From Bacteroidota bacterium (lineage in GTDB: Bacteria; Bacteroidota; Bacteroidia; Cytophagales; Cyclobacteriaceae), in contig JAEZEH010000093.1 in assembly GCA_023417785.1 (NCBI GenBank), positions 1-63,383 on the forward strand: DNA of 63,383 nucleotides, given 5' to 3'. The notes under the pieces were generated by a model, which searched no databases, was not told where the DNA came from, and was given only the letters and a program-made list of their open reading frames with translations. This document shows, one piece after another, positions 1 through 9,000 of this stretch (positions are counted from its first letter, which is position 1; each line of letters opens with the position of its first letter). A program made the position numbers and the translations under genes.

Positions 1-86
1 TCAACGGGAGTCTCCTGCGTGAGTGAACCACACGCTGAAAGCAAGACGGTCCCGATGCCCAGATAGAAGTGCCGGTGCCGGTTCAT
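1..86 (-). CDS. Putative lipoprotein, N-terminal fragment cut by window edge
   Basis: An ATG at position 86 on the minus strand opens a frame that stays open to the window edge. It encodes about 28 residues beginning MNRHRHFYLGIGTVLLSACG, a classic lipoprotein signal with the lipobox LSAC, so the product is probably exported and lipid-anchored. The ATG shares one base with the TAA of the upstream thioredoxin-like gene (TAATG), which suggests translational coupling and makes this the last visible gene of the alaS-gatB cluster. The rest of the protein lies outside the window, so no function can be given. Confidence 0.6.
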   Translation of the reverse strand, partial: MNRHRHFYLGIGTVLLSACGSLTQETPV

Positions 87-1291
87 TAATTCTTCCCTGA
101 AAGAATTTCTTCGAGCTTTTCATGCAAAGCTCTTCCACGCAAATTCTTGGCAATGATCACACCATTCGGATCCAGAAGCAACGAAAATGGAATACCCGTA
201 ATGTTATAGGTTTTGGCAGCTTCGGATTGCCAGAATTTAAGATCCGACACATGCGTCCACGTTAACTTGTCTTCCTCGATGCCCTGCAGCCAGTCTTTCC
301 TCGTACGATCGAGTGAAACGCCAAAGACGGTGAAGCCCTTGTCTTTGAACTTATGATATGCGCGAACCACGTTGGGGTTCTCCGCGCGGCAAGGACCGCA
401 CCACTTTGCCCAGAAGTCAACTAACACATATTTACCTTTCATCGACGAAAGCTTTACCACCTGGCCCGTAGTATCAGGCAAAGCGATCTCCGGAGCCGGC
501 TGACCAATGGCGGTCACTTTCATTTTATTGACAGACGCGACAAACTCCTTTGTATGCTCCATCTGCGGCCAGGCTTTCTCGGCCTTCTGCGCCGCATCGA
601 CGTATAGATCAAGGTAACGGTCGCGATCCATCATGTTGTTGTTTTGCAGGAAATTTATCACGCCGAGTGACGCGGGTTGCTGACGGATCAGTTCTGCGAC
701 CTGATCGTGCGACTTACGAAGTTCCTGCATATAGGCCTGCTGAATCTTGCCCATCGTTTCTTCGTCCCTGGCCTGACTTGCCTTGGTCCAGTCCTCATTC
801 AGCTTTGCGATAGCCGGCGAAGCTTCGGCCTGCTGCAGGATTGCCGACGCTTTGTAAATCAGATCTATTTCGGGAGACCCCTTTATCTCCGCATAGCCCT
901 GGGGATCGTTTCCGGCTACATTGATTTCAAGGTCAGTCTTGTTGAGTATTAAATCAACGACCTGGCGATTGTAGAAATTGATCTTATAATAACCCGGCTG
1001 AGTGAGCTCGACCTTCTTTGAAAAAGTCCCGTTGCTTTTCAACGTAATGGTATCCTGCCAGCCAAACGAGCCATTTTTCACTTCCTGAATCATAATCTGC
1101 CCGGACTGTGGGTAATTCACTTTTCCGTTGATTGTTACCGTCCAGGACGATTTTTCCTGTGTAACCTCGTCTTTGGTGGAAGATGAACAGGAAATACTGA
1201 ATACAAGCAGGACAAAGCAAAAGGCGAAAACCCGATCAAGATTGTTTTTAGACAGAAGACTGATTTTTAATTTATGCATAGTATAATTCAT
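86..1291 (-). CDS. TlpA-family thiol-disulfide lipoprotein with DUF4369-like N-terminus
   Basis: This is a 401-residue envelope protein. A hydrophobic segment ends in a lipobox (FSISC, lipid-attachable Cys about residue 35). Residues 48-140 resemble the beta-rich DUF4369 domain that precedes thioredoxin domains in Bacteroidota. Residues 262-401 form an AhpC/TSA-TlpA-type thioredoxin fold with the active-site motif WCGPC at about 297-301 and a cis-Pro context (TGIPFSLLLD). Such proteins usually reduce disulfides of periplasmic or surface proteins, for example in cytochrome c maturation, but the substrate cannot be told here. The gene overlaps the gatB stop by four bases (ATGA), so it is translated from the gatB message. 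A second in-frame ATG four codons downstream is an alternative start. Confidence 0.88.
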   Translation of the reverse strand: MNYTMHKLKISLLSKNNLDRVFAFCFVLLVFSISCSSSTKDEVTQEKSSWTVTINGKVNYPQSGQIMIQEVKNGSFGWQDTITLKSNGTFSKKVELTQPGYYKINFYNRQVVDLILNKTDLEINVAGNDPQGYAEIKGSPEIDLIYKASAILQQAEASPAIAKLNEDWTKASQARDEETMGKIQQAYMQELRKSHDQVAELIRQQPASLGVINFLQNNNMMDRDRYLDLYVDAAQKAEKAWPQMEHTKEFVASVNKMKVTAIGQPAPEIALPDTTGQVVKLSSMKGKYVLVDFWAKWCGPCRAENPNVVRAYHKFKDKGFTVFGVSLDRTRKDWLQGIEEDKLTWTHVSDLKFWQSEAAKTYNITGIPFSLLLDPNGVIIAKNLRGRALHEKLEEILSGKN

Positions 1292-2748
1292 AGCGATTTC
1301 AATTTTCGGGTTAACAGTTCGTTGGCGAGTTTAGGATCAGCCTTGCCTTTCGACCGCTTCATCACTTCACCCATAAACATGCCAATTATTCCCTTTTTAC
1401 CATTCTTGAATTCCTCGACTTTCAAAGGGAATTCGCGGACCACCTGATCAATGATCGGTTGGATTGTATCTTCATTACGATCCTGAATCAGATTGAGTTC
1501 CCCGGCAAGAACTAATGGATCAATTTCGGGACGCTCAAGCAATTCAGGGAATATTTTTTGTGACGCGCTGGCATAACTGATTTTTCCTTCATCGATCAGT
1601 GAAATGATTCGACCGACTGATTCCGGGGATATCGGCATTGTGTCAGCGGTCTTTCCCGTTTCGTTCAGGTACGATTTCACCGGCCCCATCGTCCAGTTTG
1701 ATGCCGCCTTGTAGTTTTTGGTAACCGCGCACACATTTTCATAGAATTCGGCCACATCACGATTATCGGTTAGCACCTGGGCGTCGTATTCGGGCAGCCC
1801 ATACGTTGTGATAAACTTCGCGAACAATTCCTCGGGCAGGGCCGGCATCGAAGCCCGGATATCGTTGAGCCATTCGTCAGAAACGATCATCGGACTAAGG
1901 TCCGGATCCGGGAAATACCGATAGTCATTCAATTCCTCCTTGGTTCTCATCCCATACGTTTTGCCATCATCCGCATTGAAGGTTCGCGTTTCTGAAATTA
2001 TCTCTTCGCCATTTTCAAGCAAGAGGATTTGTCGTTCAAGCTCGTGATCGATAGCCCGTTGTACATTGCGGATCGAGTTCATGTTTTTCACTTCAACCTT
2101 TTTCCCCAATTCGGTAGCGCCTTTGAGCATCACGGAAACGTTGGCATCGCAGCGAAGCGATCCCTCTTCCATATTGCCATCACATATGCCGAGGTAACGA
2201 ACGATCTTCCGGATTTCAGTAAGGCACGCCGCCGCCTCCTCCGAGGAACGGATTGAGGGCTCAGTTACGATTTCGATTAACGGTACCCCTGCACGGTTGA
2301 AATCAACGAGTGTATCCGTCTCGTCGTTCAGGTGGATCGATTTACCCGCATCCTCCTCTATATGGATCCGGTTTAAGGTAACCTTTTTCCTGGCCTCGCT
2401 GATCGTTACCGGGATAAAACCCCCTTTACATATGGGAGTCCGGTCCTGCGTCAATTGATATCCTTTGGGAAGGTCGGGATAAAAATAATTTTTTCTATCG
2501 AAGATGTTGAACCGGCTGATCTCACAATGACAGGCCAGGCCCATACGAATAGCGTGCTCGACTACCTTGCGATTCAATTTCGGTAAAGTGCCCGGATGAG
2601 CCAGTGTAATAACACTTACATTGGTGTTGGGTTCACTTCCATATGCAGTCGAATCTGCCGAGTAGATTTTACTTTCGGTTAGCAACTGGGCATGAACCTC
2701 AAGACCTACAACGAGCACATATTTTTCACGAACAGATTTCTCAATCAT
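1288..2748 (-). CDS. gatB: Aspartyl/glutamyl-tRNA(Asn/Gln) amidotransferase subunit B
   Basis: The 486-residue protein matches the full length of GatB. It is the tRNA-binding and kinase/transamidase subunit of GatCAB, which converts misacylated Glu-tRNA(Gln) or Asp-tRNA(Asn) to the correct amide form in the cytoplasm. The N-terminal GatB cradle shows GLEVHAQL, a NYFYPDLPKGYQ stretch and the AGVPLIEIVTEPSIR motif; the C-terminal YqeY-like tail ends with GMFMGEVMKRSKGKADP. The gene lies 29 bases downstream of alaS on the same strand, and its stop overlaps the next gene. gatA and gatC are not in the window, so the complex is encoded at dispersed loci, which is common in this phylum. Confidence 0.96.
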   Translation of the reverse strand: MIEKSVREKYVLVVGLEVHAQLLTESKIYSADSTAYGSEPNTNVSVITLAHPGTLPKLNRKVVEHAIRMGLACHCEISRFNIFDRKNYFYPDLPKGYQLTQDRTPICKGGFIPVTISEARKKVTLNRIHIEEDAGKSIHLNDETDTLVDFNRAGVPLIEIVTEPSIRSSEEAAACLTEIRKIVRYLGICDGNMEEGSLRCDANVSVMLKGATELGKKVEVKNMNSIRNVQRAIDHELERQILLLENGEEIISETRTFNADDGKTYGMRTKEELNDYRYFPDPDLSPMIVSDEWLNDIRASMPALPEELFAKFITTYGLPEYDAQVLTDNRDVAEFYENVCAVTKNYKAASNWTMGPVKSYLNETGKTADTMPISPESVGRIISLIDEGKISYASASQKIFPELLERPEIDPLVLAGELNLIQDRNEDTIQPIIDQVVREFPLKVEEFKNGKKGIIGMFMGEVMKRSKGKADPKLANELLTRKLKSL

Positions 2749-2777
2749 GCTGAAACAATTTCATAATGCCAGGCAAA

Positions 2778-5402
2778 TCAGGATGCAGCTTGAATAAGTC
2801 TTCTGGCCTTCTCAATCACGGCATCCAATCCATCGATGTTTTTTCCGCCGGCGGTTGCAAAGAAAGGCTGGCCTCCTCCACCGCCCTGAATCTCACGGGC
2901 AAGTTCCTTAACCATATTGCCAGCGTGGTACTTGTTGGTTTTGGCGAGCTTTTCTCCGATCATCACCGCCACCTGGGGTTTGTTGTCGATTTCTGCTGCA
3001 AGGATCAGAAGAAGGTCTTCAAACTGGTTCCGGAGCGCATACGCAATATTTTTTAATGCATCTGCACTTGGTGCGGAAACCTTTTCAATGATCAAATGAT
3101 AACCATTGTTCTTTACTGCCTTCCCGGCAAGCTGATCCTTCAATATGTTTGCCTGCTCCTGCTGCAAAGCCTCAAGTTTCTTTTCGAGAACGTGTTTCTC
3201 TTCGAGGAGATTCTTGCCGGTGGCGACTACATCCTTCGGGTTTTTAAAGAGGCCACGCAGCTGCTGCAGCGTTTGAAGTTCTTCCCGGATGTAGCGTTCT
3301 GCCTCCACAGCCGTGACTGCTTCAATTCTCCGAACCCCGGCCGCAACCGAACTTTCTGAAATAATTTTGAAGAATCCTATCTGTCCGGTTGACCCCACAT
3401 GGGTTCCACCGCAGAGTTCTACAGAGAACGATGGATCAAAAGTGATAACGCGCACGAAGTCACCATATTTTTCTCCGAAAAGCGCCATGGCGCCAAGTTT
3501 TTTGGCTTCTTCAATCGGGACATTTCGTTTTTCGTCAAGCGGAATATTCTGACGGATTCTCTCATTGACAATATCTTCCACGCGTTGAATCTCTTCGGGC
3601 TTCATTGCGGCAAAGTGAGAGAAGTCGAAACGCAGGATCTTGTCGTTTACAAGCGATCCTTTTTGTTCCACGTGTTTGCCAAGAACTGTTCGCAACGCGG
3701 CGTGTAACAGGTGCGTTGCGGAATGGTTGTCCATCGTAAGTTCACGCTTTCCGCGATTTACAACAGCCTGAAACGTCCCGGATAATGTTGATGGCAATTG
3801 CTCCGCAAAATGAACGATCAACTCGTTCTCCTTACGGGTGTCTGTGATGAATATCTTTTCATTCGCATTACTGATAAAACCTGTATCGCCGACCTGGCCC
3901 CCACTTTCCGCATAGAAGGGGGTACGATCGAACACGAGCTGGAACAGGTCCTTATTTTTCTGTCGGATCTTACGATACTTTACTATGCGCACTTCTGACT
4001 CCAACTCCTCATACCCGACAAATTCAGATTTCGCGTCGTCGCCACAAAGTATCCAGTCGCCGGTTTCTTTTGCGGCATCAGCCTTGGAGCGGCTTTTTTG
4101 TTTTTCCATCTCAAGCGAAAAACCCTTCTCATCAACGGAGATTCCACGCTCACGGGCAATCAGCGAAGTGAGGTCCAAAGGAAAGCCATATGTATCGTAG
4201 AGCTCAAAAGCCTGAGTTCCGGAAATAACGTTTCCTTTGAGTTCAGCCTGAATTGTTTCCATTCTTTTCAATCCTTTTTCAAGCGTTCGGAGGAACGAGG
4301 CCTCTTCTTCATAAACTACCTTGGCGACATAATCTTTTTGGCTTTCAAGTTCCGGGAAGACGCTTCTGAGTTGATTACTCAAGACCGGAACAAGCTTGTA
4401 GACAAAAGGCTCTTTGAAGTTCAGAAACGTATATCCATAACGTACTCCCCTCCGAAGGATCCTGCGGATTACATAACCCGCCCCTGTATTCGAGGGAAGC
4501 TGACCGTCAGCAATGGCAAACGAGACTGCCCGAACGTGGTCGGCAATCACCCGCATAGCGATATCGGTCTTTTCGTCCGACTTGTAGGATACCCCCGCCG
4601 CATTGGCGACGAAATCAATTAACGGAGTAAAAACATCTGTGTCATAGTTAGATGTCTTCTTCTGGATAGCCATACACAAGCGTTCGAATCCCATTCCGGT
4701 GTCAACGTGTTGTGCAGGAAGTTTTTCCAGTGAACCATCGGCCTTGCGGTTGAATTCCATAAACACCAGGTTCCAGACCTCGATCACTTGCGGGTGAGAT
4801 TCATTCACCAAACCCCGTCCCGGCACTTTGGCCACTTCCTCATCCGATCGAAGGTCGATATGTATTTCGGAACAGGGACCACAAGGACCGGTCTCCCCCA
4901 TTTCCCAGAAATTGTCTTTCTTGACACCGTACAAAATGCGGTCTTCCGCGATGATGCTTTTCCAATAATCGTAGGCTTCCTGATCCAAAGACAGATTTTC
5001 ATCTTTGTCACCGCCAAATACCGTGACATAGAGGCGGTCCTTCGGAAGGTTATATTCTTCGGTAAGTAATTCCCAGGCCCATGCTATTGCCTCTTTCTTA
5101 AAATAGTTTCCAAACGACCAGTTTCCGAGCATTTCGAACATGGTGTGATGGTAGGTATCGATTCCCACCTCCTCCAGGTCGTTATGTTTTCCACTTACGC
5201 GCAGACATTTTTGGGTATCGGCGATACGAGGCGCCGGTGGGGTGCCATTTCCAAGAAAGTAGTCCTTGAACTGGACCATGCCTGAATTGGTGAAGAGCAA
5301 AGTGGGATCATTTTTCAGCACCAGCGGCGCTGACGGAACTATAGTGTGCTCTTTCCTGCGAAAAAAATCCAAAAATTTCTGACGAATCGAACCCGAATCC
5401 AT
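2778..5402 (-). CDS. alaS: Alanine--tRNA ligase
   Basis: This is an 874-residue class II synthetase of normal AlaRS length that charges tRNA(Ala) with alanine. The catalytic core is N-terminal (IRQKFLDFFRRKEH, then TNSGMVQFKDYFLG). The editing domain carries the zinc-type motif HSATHLLHAALR and the later CGGTHV, which hydrolyses misacylated Ser- and Gly-tRNA(Ala). A glycine-rich C-Ala segment (IQGGGGGQPFFATAGG) ends the protein. Transcription probably starts from a Bacteroidota-type promoter about 70 bases upstream. gatB follows after 29 bases, giving a translation-related operon. Confidence 0.97.
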   Translation of the reverse strand: MDSGSIRQKFLDFFRRKEHTIVPSAPLVLKNDPTLLFTNSGMVQFKDYFLGNGTPPAPRIADTQKCLRVSGKHNDLEEVGIDTYHHTMFEMLGNWSFGNYFKKEAIAWAWELLTEEYNLPKDRLYVTVFGGDKDENLSLDQEAYDYWKSIIAEDRILYGVKKDNFWEMGETGPCGPCSEIHIDLRSDEEVAKVPGRGLVNESHPQVIEVWNLVFMEFNRKADGSLEKLPAQHVDTGMGFERLCMAIQKKTSNYDTDVFTPLIDFVANAAGVSYKSDEKTDIAMRVIADHVRAVSFAIADGQLPSNTGAGYVIRRILRRGVRYGYTFLNFKEPFVYKLVPVLSNQLRSVFPELESQKDYVAKVVYEEEASFLRTLEKGLKRMETIQAELKGNVISGTQAFELYDTYGFPLDLTSLIARERGISVDEKGFSLEMEKQKSRSKADAAKETGDWILCGDDAKSEFVGYEELESEVRIVKYRKIRQKNKDLFQLVFDRTPFYAESGGQVGDTGFISNANEKIFITDTRKENELIVHFAEQLPSTLSGTFQAVVNRGKRELTMDNHSATHLLHAALRTVLGKHVEQKGSLVNDKILRFDFSHFAAMKPEEIQRVEDIVNERIRQNIPLDEKRNVPIEEAKKLGAMALFGEKYGDFVRVITFDPSFSVELCGGTHVGSTGQIGFFKIISESSVAAGVRRIEAVTAVEAERYIREELQTLQQLRGLFKNPKDVVATGKNLLEEKHVLEKKLEALQQEQANILKDQLAGKAVKNNGYHLIIEKVSAPSADALKNIAYALRNQFEDLLLILAAEIDNKPQVAVMIGEKLAKTNKYHAGNMVKELAREIQGGGGGQPFFATAGGKNIDGLDAVIEKARRLIQAAS

Positions 5403-5475
5403 GACGTGATATGACGTTAATTAAGTAACTGTATGGTTAGTAGTGATTTAGCATCAAAAAAACCTTAGCAAGCCA

Positions 5476-5504
5476 CAAAATTAAGCGCTAACAAACAGGA
5501 TCAA
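5476..5504 (-). promoter_or_regulatory. Predicted alaS promoter (TTG-N18-TAATTTTG)
   Basis: On the minus strand a TTG (5502-5504) is followed after 18 bases by TAATTTTG (5476-5483), a perfect match to the Bacteroidota -7 consensus TAnnTTTG. The predicted transcript would begin about 65-70 bases before the alaS ATG. This is a sequence match only. Confidence 0.45.
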
Positions 5505-5588
5505 GCAGGGAATAAGATAATTTTTATTCTTTTTAACATAAGGTATTTCCGTCAAACCCGGTTGAAACTTCTCTTCGGCCAGTCAAGT

Positions 5589-5620
5589 GACCAGAAAGCG
5601 CGGGAAGATCTTCTCTGGTC
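5589..5620 (+). repeat. Inverted repeat enclosing a palindrome upstream of the CapA-like gene
   Basis: GACCAGA (5589-5595) and TCTGGTC (5614-5620) are inverted copies. Between them lies the perfect palindrome GAAGATCTTC (5604-5613). The structure sits about 70 bases before the preferred start at 5690, so it could be a protein-binding site or part of a structured leader. There is no T-run, so it is not an obvious terminator. Confidence 0.3.
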
Positions 5621-5689
5621 GACAGAATGTTCGTTTCATCCGAAGAATGGCTTTTACTCCTATGTTTTTCTGCTTTAATTTGTCCTGCT

Positions 5690-6805
5690 ATGCGTCTGCT
5701 GATTCTGCCTCTTATCCTGTTGTACTCAATCACATCTGCCCAGGTAACCGACAGCCTGAATATTGAACCGGTTTCGGATTCGTTGATTCATAGCGTTCAG
5801 ATTGACACGCTTGCTGAAAAAAGTTTGCCGGACACTGTATCCATCATCGGCGTGGGCGATATTATGATGGGCACAAATTATCCGGAGAATCGGTTGCCAC
5901 CCGATGGCGGACATTTTCTTTTGAAAAGCGTCGAACATATTCTGCGAGACGCAGACGTGACCTTTGGAAATCTTGAGGGCGTCCTTCTTGATTCAGGTGG
6001 AACGCCGAAAACATGCAAGGATCCAAAAGTTTGTTATGCTTTCAGATCACCCGTTAAGTATGTGGAACATTTGGTTTCCGCGGGCTTCGACATGTTGAGT
6101 CTGGCAAACAACCATGCGGGAGATATGGGCGATGAGGGCCGCCGGAGCAGTATCGAAACACTCGAAAACGCGGGGCTACTTCACGCGGGGCAGTTGAATC
6201 AAAAGACAACTATTTTTGAAAAGGATGGATTGAAATACGGGCTCGTGGCCTTTGCACCCAACGCAAACTGTGTTCCGCTCAACGACCACGCCGGGGCCAA
6301 AGCGCTGGTTCAGCATCTCGACTCTTTGGTCGATATCATAATCGTATCGTTTCACGGTGGCGCTGAGGGAGCTAAGTTTCAGAATGTACCACGAGCCGTG
6401 GAAATGTATTACGGGGAAAACCGCGGTGACGTCTACAAGTTTTCGCACCTTCTGATTGACGCGGGAGCTGATATTATATTCGGTCATGGACCACATGTAA
6501 CCCGGGCGGTCGAAGTTTACAATAACCGTTTTATTGCCTATAGCCTGGGTAACTTCTGCACCTATCGGGGAATCAGTATCAACGGCGTTAACGGCCTCGC
6601 TCCTATCATAAAAGTATTCACCGATCGTAAGGGGAACTTCATCAAGGCTGAAATCACCCCAACTATTCAAAGCTACGAACGCGGGGTACAGATTGATGAA
6701 AGGAAACAGGTGACAAGAATAATGCAGGACCTGACAAAAAAAGATTTTCCGGAATCACCTGTCCACATTGATGATAATGGTTTAATTACTTACCTTGCTA
6801 ATTAA
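5690..6805 (+). CDS. CapA-family (poly-gamma-glutamate synthesis-like) metallophosphoesterase-fold protein
   Basis: The protein resembles the PGA_cap/CapA family, which has a calcineurin-like fold. Visible family motifs are GVGDIMMGTNYP, DVTFGNLEG, SLANNHAGDMGD, VSFHGG and FGHGPHVTRA followed by YSLGNF. From ATG 5690 the product is 371 residues and begins with a signal peptide (MRLLILPLILLYSITSAQ), so it is probably periplasmic or surface-located. An upstream ATG at 5627 would add 21 residues and disturb the signal peptide, so I prefer 5690. No capB or capC is nearby, so a role in poly-gamma-glutamate capsule is not supported; such solitary CapA proteins have no settled role. The MerR gene follows with one intervening base. 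Confidence 0.85.
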   Translation: MRLLILPLILLYSITSAQVTDSLNIEPVSDSLIHSVQIDTLAEKSLPDTVSIIGVGDIMMGTNYPENRLPPDGGHFLLKSVEHILRDADVTFGNLEGVLLDSGGTPKTCKDPKVCYAFRSPVKYVEHLVSAGFDMLSLANNHAGDMGDEGRRSSIETLENAGLLHAGQLNQKTTIFEKDGLKYGLVAFAPNANCVPLNDHAGAKALVQHLDSLVDIIIVSFHGGAEGAKFQNVPRAVEMYYGENRGDVYKFSHLLIDAGADIIFGHGPHVTRAVEVYNNRFIAYSLGNFCTYRGISINGVNGLAPIIKVFTDRKGNFIKAEITPTIQSYERGVQIDERKQVTRIMQDLTKKDFPESPVHIDDNGLITYLAN

Positions 6806-6806
6806 C

Positions 6807-7145
6807 ATGGCGTACAAAGAAAAGGAAATCGAGAAACTCTACTATTCTATCGGAGAAGTAGCAGAAATATTTAACGTTGCCCCGTCTTTGATTCGTTTCT
6901 GGGAATCAGAATTTGATATTATCAAACCGAAAAAGAATCGCAAGGGGAACCGTCAATTCACCCGCGAGGACATTGACAACGTACGCACAATTTACCACCT
7001 CGTCAAAGAAAAGGGATTCACGCTGCAGGGCGCAAAGGAAATGCTTCGGAACGACAGCCAGGCCGTGCGCGACAAAATGGATATGATCGATTCTCTCAAG
7101 CGGGTTCGCACCTTTCTGGTGGAGATGCGGGAGAACCTGCACTGA
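6807..7145 (+). CDS. MerR-family transcriptional regulator
   Basis: This short regulator has 112 residues from ATG 6807. Residues 10-75 form the MerR winged helix-turn-helix (YYSIGEVAEIFNVAPSLIRFW, then NRKGNRQFTREDIDNVRTIY). A C-terminal helix (residues 75-110) probably dimerises, but there is no cysteine-rich or drug-binding sensor domain. This lean architecture is common in Bacteroidota, where the target genes are generally unknown. A TTG start four codons upstream would overlap the end of the CapA-like gene and is less likely. The gene ends at a clear terminator. Confidence 0.9.
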   Translation: MAYKEKEIEKLYYSIGEVAEIFNVAPSLIRFWESEFDIIKPKKNRKGNRQFTREDIDNVRTIYHLVKEKGFTLQGAKEMLRNDSQAVRDKMDMIDSLKRVRTFLVEMRENLH

Positions 7146-7156
7146 TACAAAAAACC

Positions 7157-7181
7157 AAGCCGGCCGGAGTCGGCTTTTTTT
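7157..7181 (+). terminator. Rho-independent terminator after the MerR gene
   Basis: The stem AAGCCG (7157-7162) pairs with CGGCTT (7171-7176) across an eight-base loop, and the descending arm runs into a T-tract to 7181. It lies 12 bases after the MerR stop and separates this unit from dprA. Confidence 0.75.
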
Positions 7182-7197
7182 ATAACCGTTGTGTATT

Positions 7198-8307
7198 ATG
7201 GATCAGACTCGTCTGTCTTTGCTTGCCCTTCATTTTATTCCTGGTCTGGGCGACTACCTCATTCGACAGCTTATAAGTTACTGTGGATCGGCTGAAAGGA
7301 TTTTCACTCTTCCGAAGGGGAAACTGTTGAAAGTTCCCGGCATCGGGGAGGTAACCGCAGAATCAATCCGAAAAGGCGAACCGTTTCGCAAAGCCGAGGA
7401 GGAAATCCGGCTCGCGGATAAGAACGGGGTACAGCTTCTTTTTTATATCGACAAGAATTATCCCGCAAGGTTGAAACAAATCAACGACGCCCCCACGCTC
7501 TTATATGTTAAGGGAAACGTCAATTTCGAAAACCCTAAAACTGTTGGGATCGTGGGTACGCGAAAGGCGACAGAGTATGGTAAGCATTGCGTAGATGACC
7601 TGGTTGAAGGGCTTGTCGCACATGACGCATGCATCATAAGCGGACTTGCCTATGGCATTGATATTCATGCACACCGGCAGGCGCTCCGGCACAAGCTTGC
7701 AACCATAGGTGTAATGGGCAGCGGCATTGATGTAATCTATCCATCTGCGCATCGGGAAACCGCAAAGAAGATGCATGACCACGGGGGACTGATAACAGAG
7801 CATCCTTTCGGTACAAAACCCGACGCCCACAATTTTCCGGCGCGTAACCGTATCGTTGCCGGTCTCTGCGACGCAATTATAATCGTTGAGGCGGCATCTA
7901 AAGGAGGCGCATTAATCACCGCCGACATCGCAAACAGCTACAACAAAGACGTTTTTGCCTATCCGGGAAATATCGGACAGGAGTCATCAGAAGGATGCAA
8001 TCATCTGATCAAAACGAACAAGGCCTTTCTTATAACATCCGTCAAAGACCTTGAATACCTCATGAACTGGAATGCAGCGACTCCGCCCCCTATGAAAGTA
8101 TCCCCTCTCGATCTGTCAGCATTCACTGATGATGAAAAGCCTGTAATACTAACACTTGCGGAAAACAAGAATCAACTTATCATTGACGAGCTTAGTTGGA
8201 AGACTGGTCTCTCTATCGGAGAGCTTGCTACTATTCTTCTGAATCTGGAGCTCAAAGGGGCAATCACATCACTCCCAGGGAAGATGTATAAGTTAAGAAA
8301 AAGGTAA
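7198..8307 (+). CDS. dprA: DNA-processing protein DprA
   Basis: DprA loads RecA onto incoming single-stranded DNA during natural transformation in the cytoplasm. From ATG 7198 the protein is 369 residues, the usual length. An N-terminal SAM/helix-hairpin-helix region (residues 5-70, LKVPGIGEVTAESIR) precedes the Rossmann-fold core with GIVGTRKATEYG, SGLAYGIDIHAHRQAL, GSGIDVIYPSAHR, FPARNRIVAGL and EAASKGGALITA. A C-terminal winged helix (about residues 300-365) is present. The gene ends five bases from the oppositely oriented TPR gene. No other competence gene is in the window except a dCMP deaminase of the ComEB type about 10 kb away. Confidence 0.95.
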   Translation: MDQTRLSLLALHFIPGLGDYLIRQLISYCGSAERIFTLPKGKLLKVPGIGEVTAESIRKGEPFRKAEEEIRLADKNGVQLLFYIDKNYPARLKQINDAPTLLYVKGNVNFENPKTVGIVGTRKATEYGKHCVDDLVEGLVAHDACIISGLAYGIDIHAHRQALRHKLATIGVMGSGIDVIYPSAHRETAKKMHDHGGLITEHPFGTKPDAHNFPARNRIVAGLCDAIIIVEAASKGGALITADIANSYNKDVFAYPGNIGQESSEGCNHLIKTNKAFLITSVKDLEYLMNWNAATPPPMKVSPLDLSAFTDDEKPVILTLAENKNQLIIDELSWKTGLSIGELATILLNLELKGAITSLPGKMYKLRKR

Positions 8308-8312
8308 GACGC

Positions 8313-8939
8313 CTACTCGGGATTTTTACTGTTGCATTTTTCGCGAATGACTTCATACGCCTTGAGGTCTCCGAGCTCGCCTGCCTTGCTAAGGTCAAGG
8401 CATCCCTTGTTGAAGTCACCAAAATCGATGCGGAGAATGCCGCGAAGAAACCAAGCGTCAAAATTATCAGGCTTGATCTCTATGATTTTTGAACAGTCGT
8501 TGATAGCATCTTCATACGCCTGGAGAAACTGTTTTGCCTTACCACGATTGAAGTACGCCTCGACATAGTTTTCATTTAACGATATGGCTGAAGAGAAGTC
8601 GGCAATTGCTCCGTAATAATCCTGTAGTTTCATTTTCACATTTCCCCGCGCAAAAAAAGCATCCGCAAATTTTGGATTTCTTTCGATTGCTGTGTTGTAA
8701 TCCTTCATCGCACCATGACGATCGTCGAAATTATCCTTGATGTTCCCGCGCAGGTAATACGCGGCCGAATAGTTTTTATCGAGTTCAATAGCCTTGTTCA
8801 GGTTTAACAAAGCCTCCATGTAATCGCGCTTCTCGAAGGATTCGCGTCCCTTCTGGGTCAAGTCCTTTGCACTTTGTGCACTCACGGAAAGGGAAAGGGA
8901 AATAGAAGTTAAAGCAATAAGGACACCACACCGTATCAT
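8313..8939 (-). CDS. Secreted tetratricopeptide-repeat protein
   Basis: From ATG 8939 the protein has 208 residues, with a signal peptide (MIRCGVLIALTSISLSLSVS, then AQ). It contains about five TPR units in register, with the pattern A-x-Y/F-x-RG-x(2)-K. Examples are SAAYYLRGNIKDNF, ADAFFARGNVKMKL, VEAYFNRGKAKQFL and FDAWFLRGILRIDF. TPRs form a superhelical protein-binding scaffold, here in the periplasm. The gene follows the HMG-CoA lyase gene after 61 bases on the same strand. A longer reading from upstream ATGs would overlap the lyase and lose the signal peptide. No specific partner is evident. Confidence 0.85.
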   Translation of the reverse strand: MIRCGVLIALTSISLSLSVSAQSAKDLTQKGRESFEKRDYMEALLNLNKAIELDKNYSAAYYLRGNIKDNFDDRHGAMKDYNTAIERNPKFADAFFARGNVKMKLQDYYGAIADFSSAISLNENYVEAYFNRGKAKQFLQAYEDAINDCSKIIEIKPDNFDAWFLRGILRIDFGDFNKGCLDLSKAGELGDLKAYEVIREKCNSKNPE

Positions 8940-9000
8940 ATTCTGGAATTTTTCCAAAGGTACACTTGTCGGTGCGGTCGCCCTGCGGGAAGTAATATTT

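Noticed and set aside
5690..6805. Capsule (poly-gamma-glutamate) biosynthesis locus
   Set aside because: Only the CapA-like gene is present; capB and capC are absent, so no capsule pathway can be claimed.
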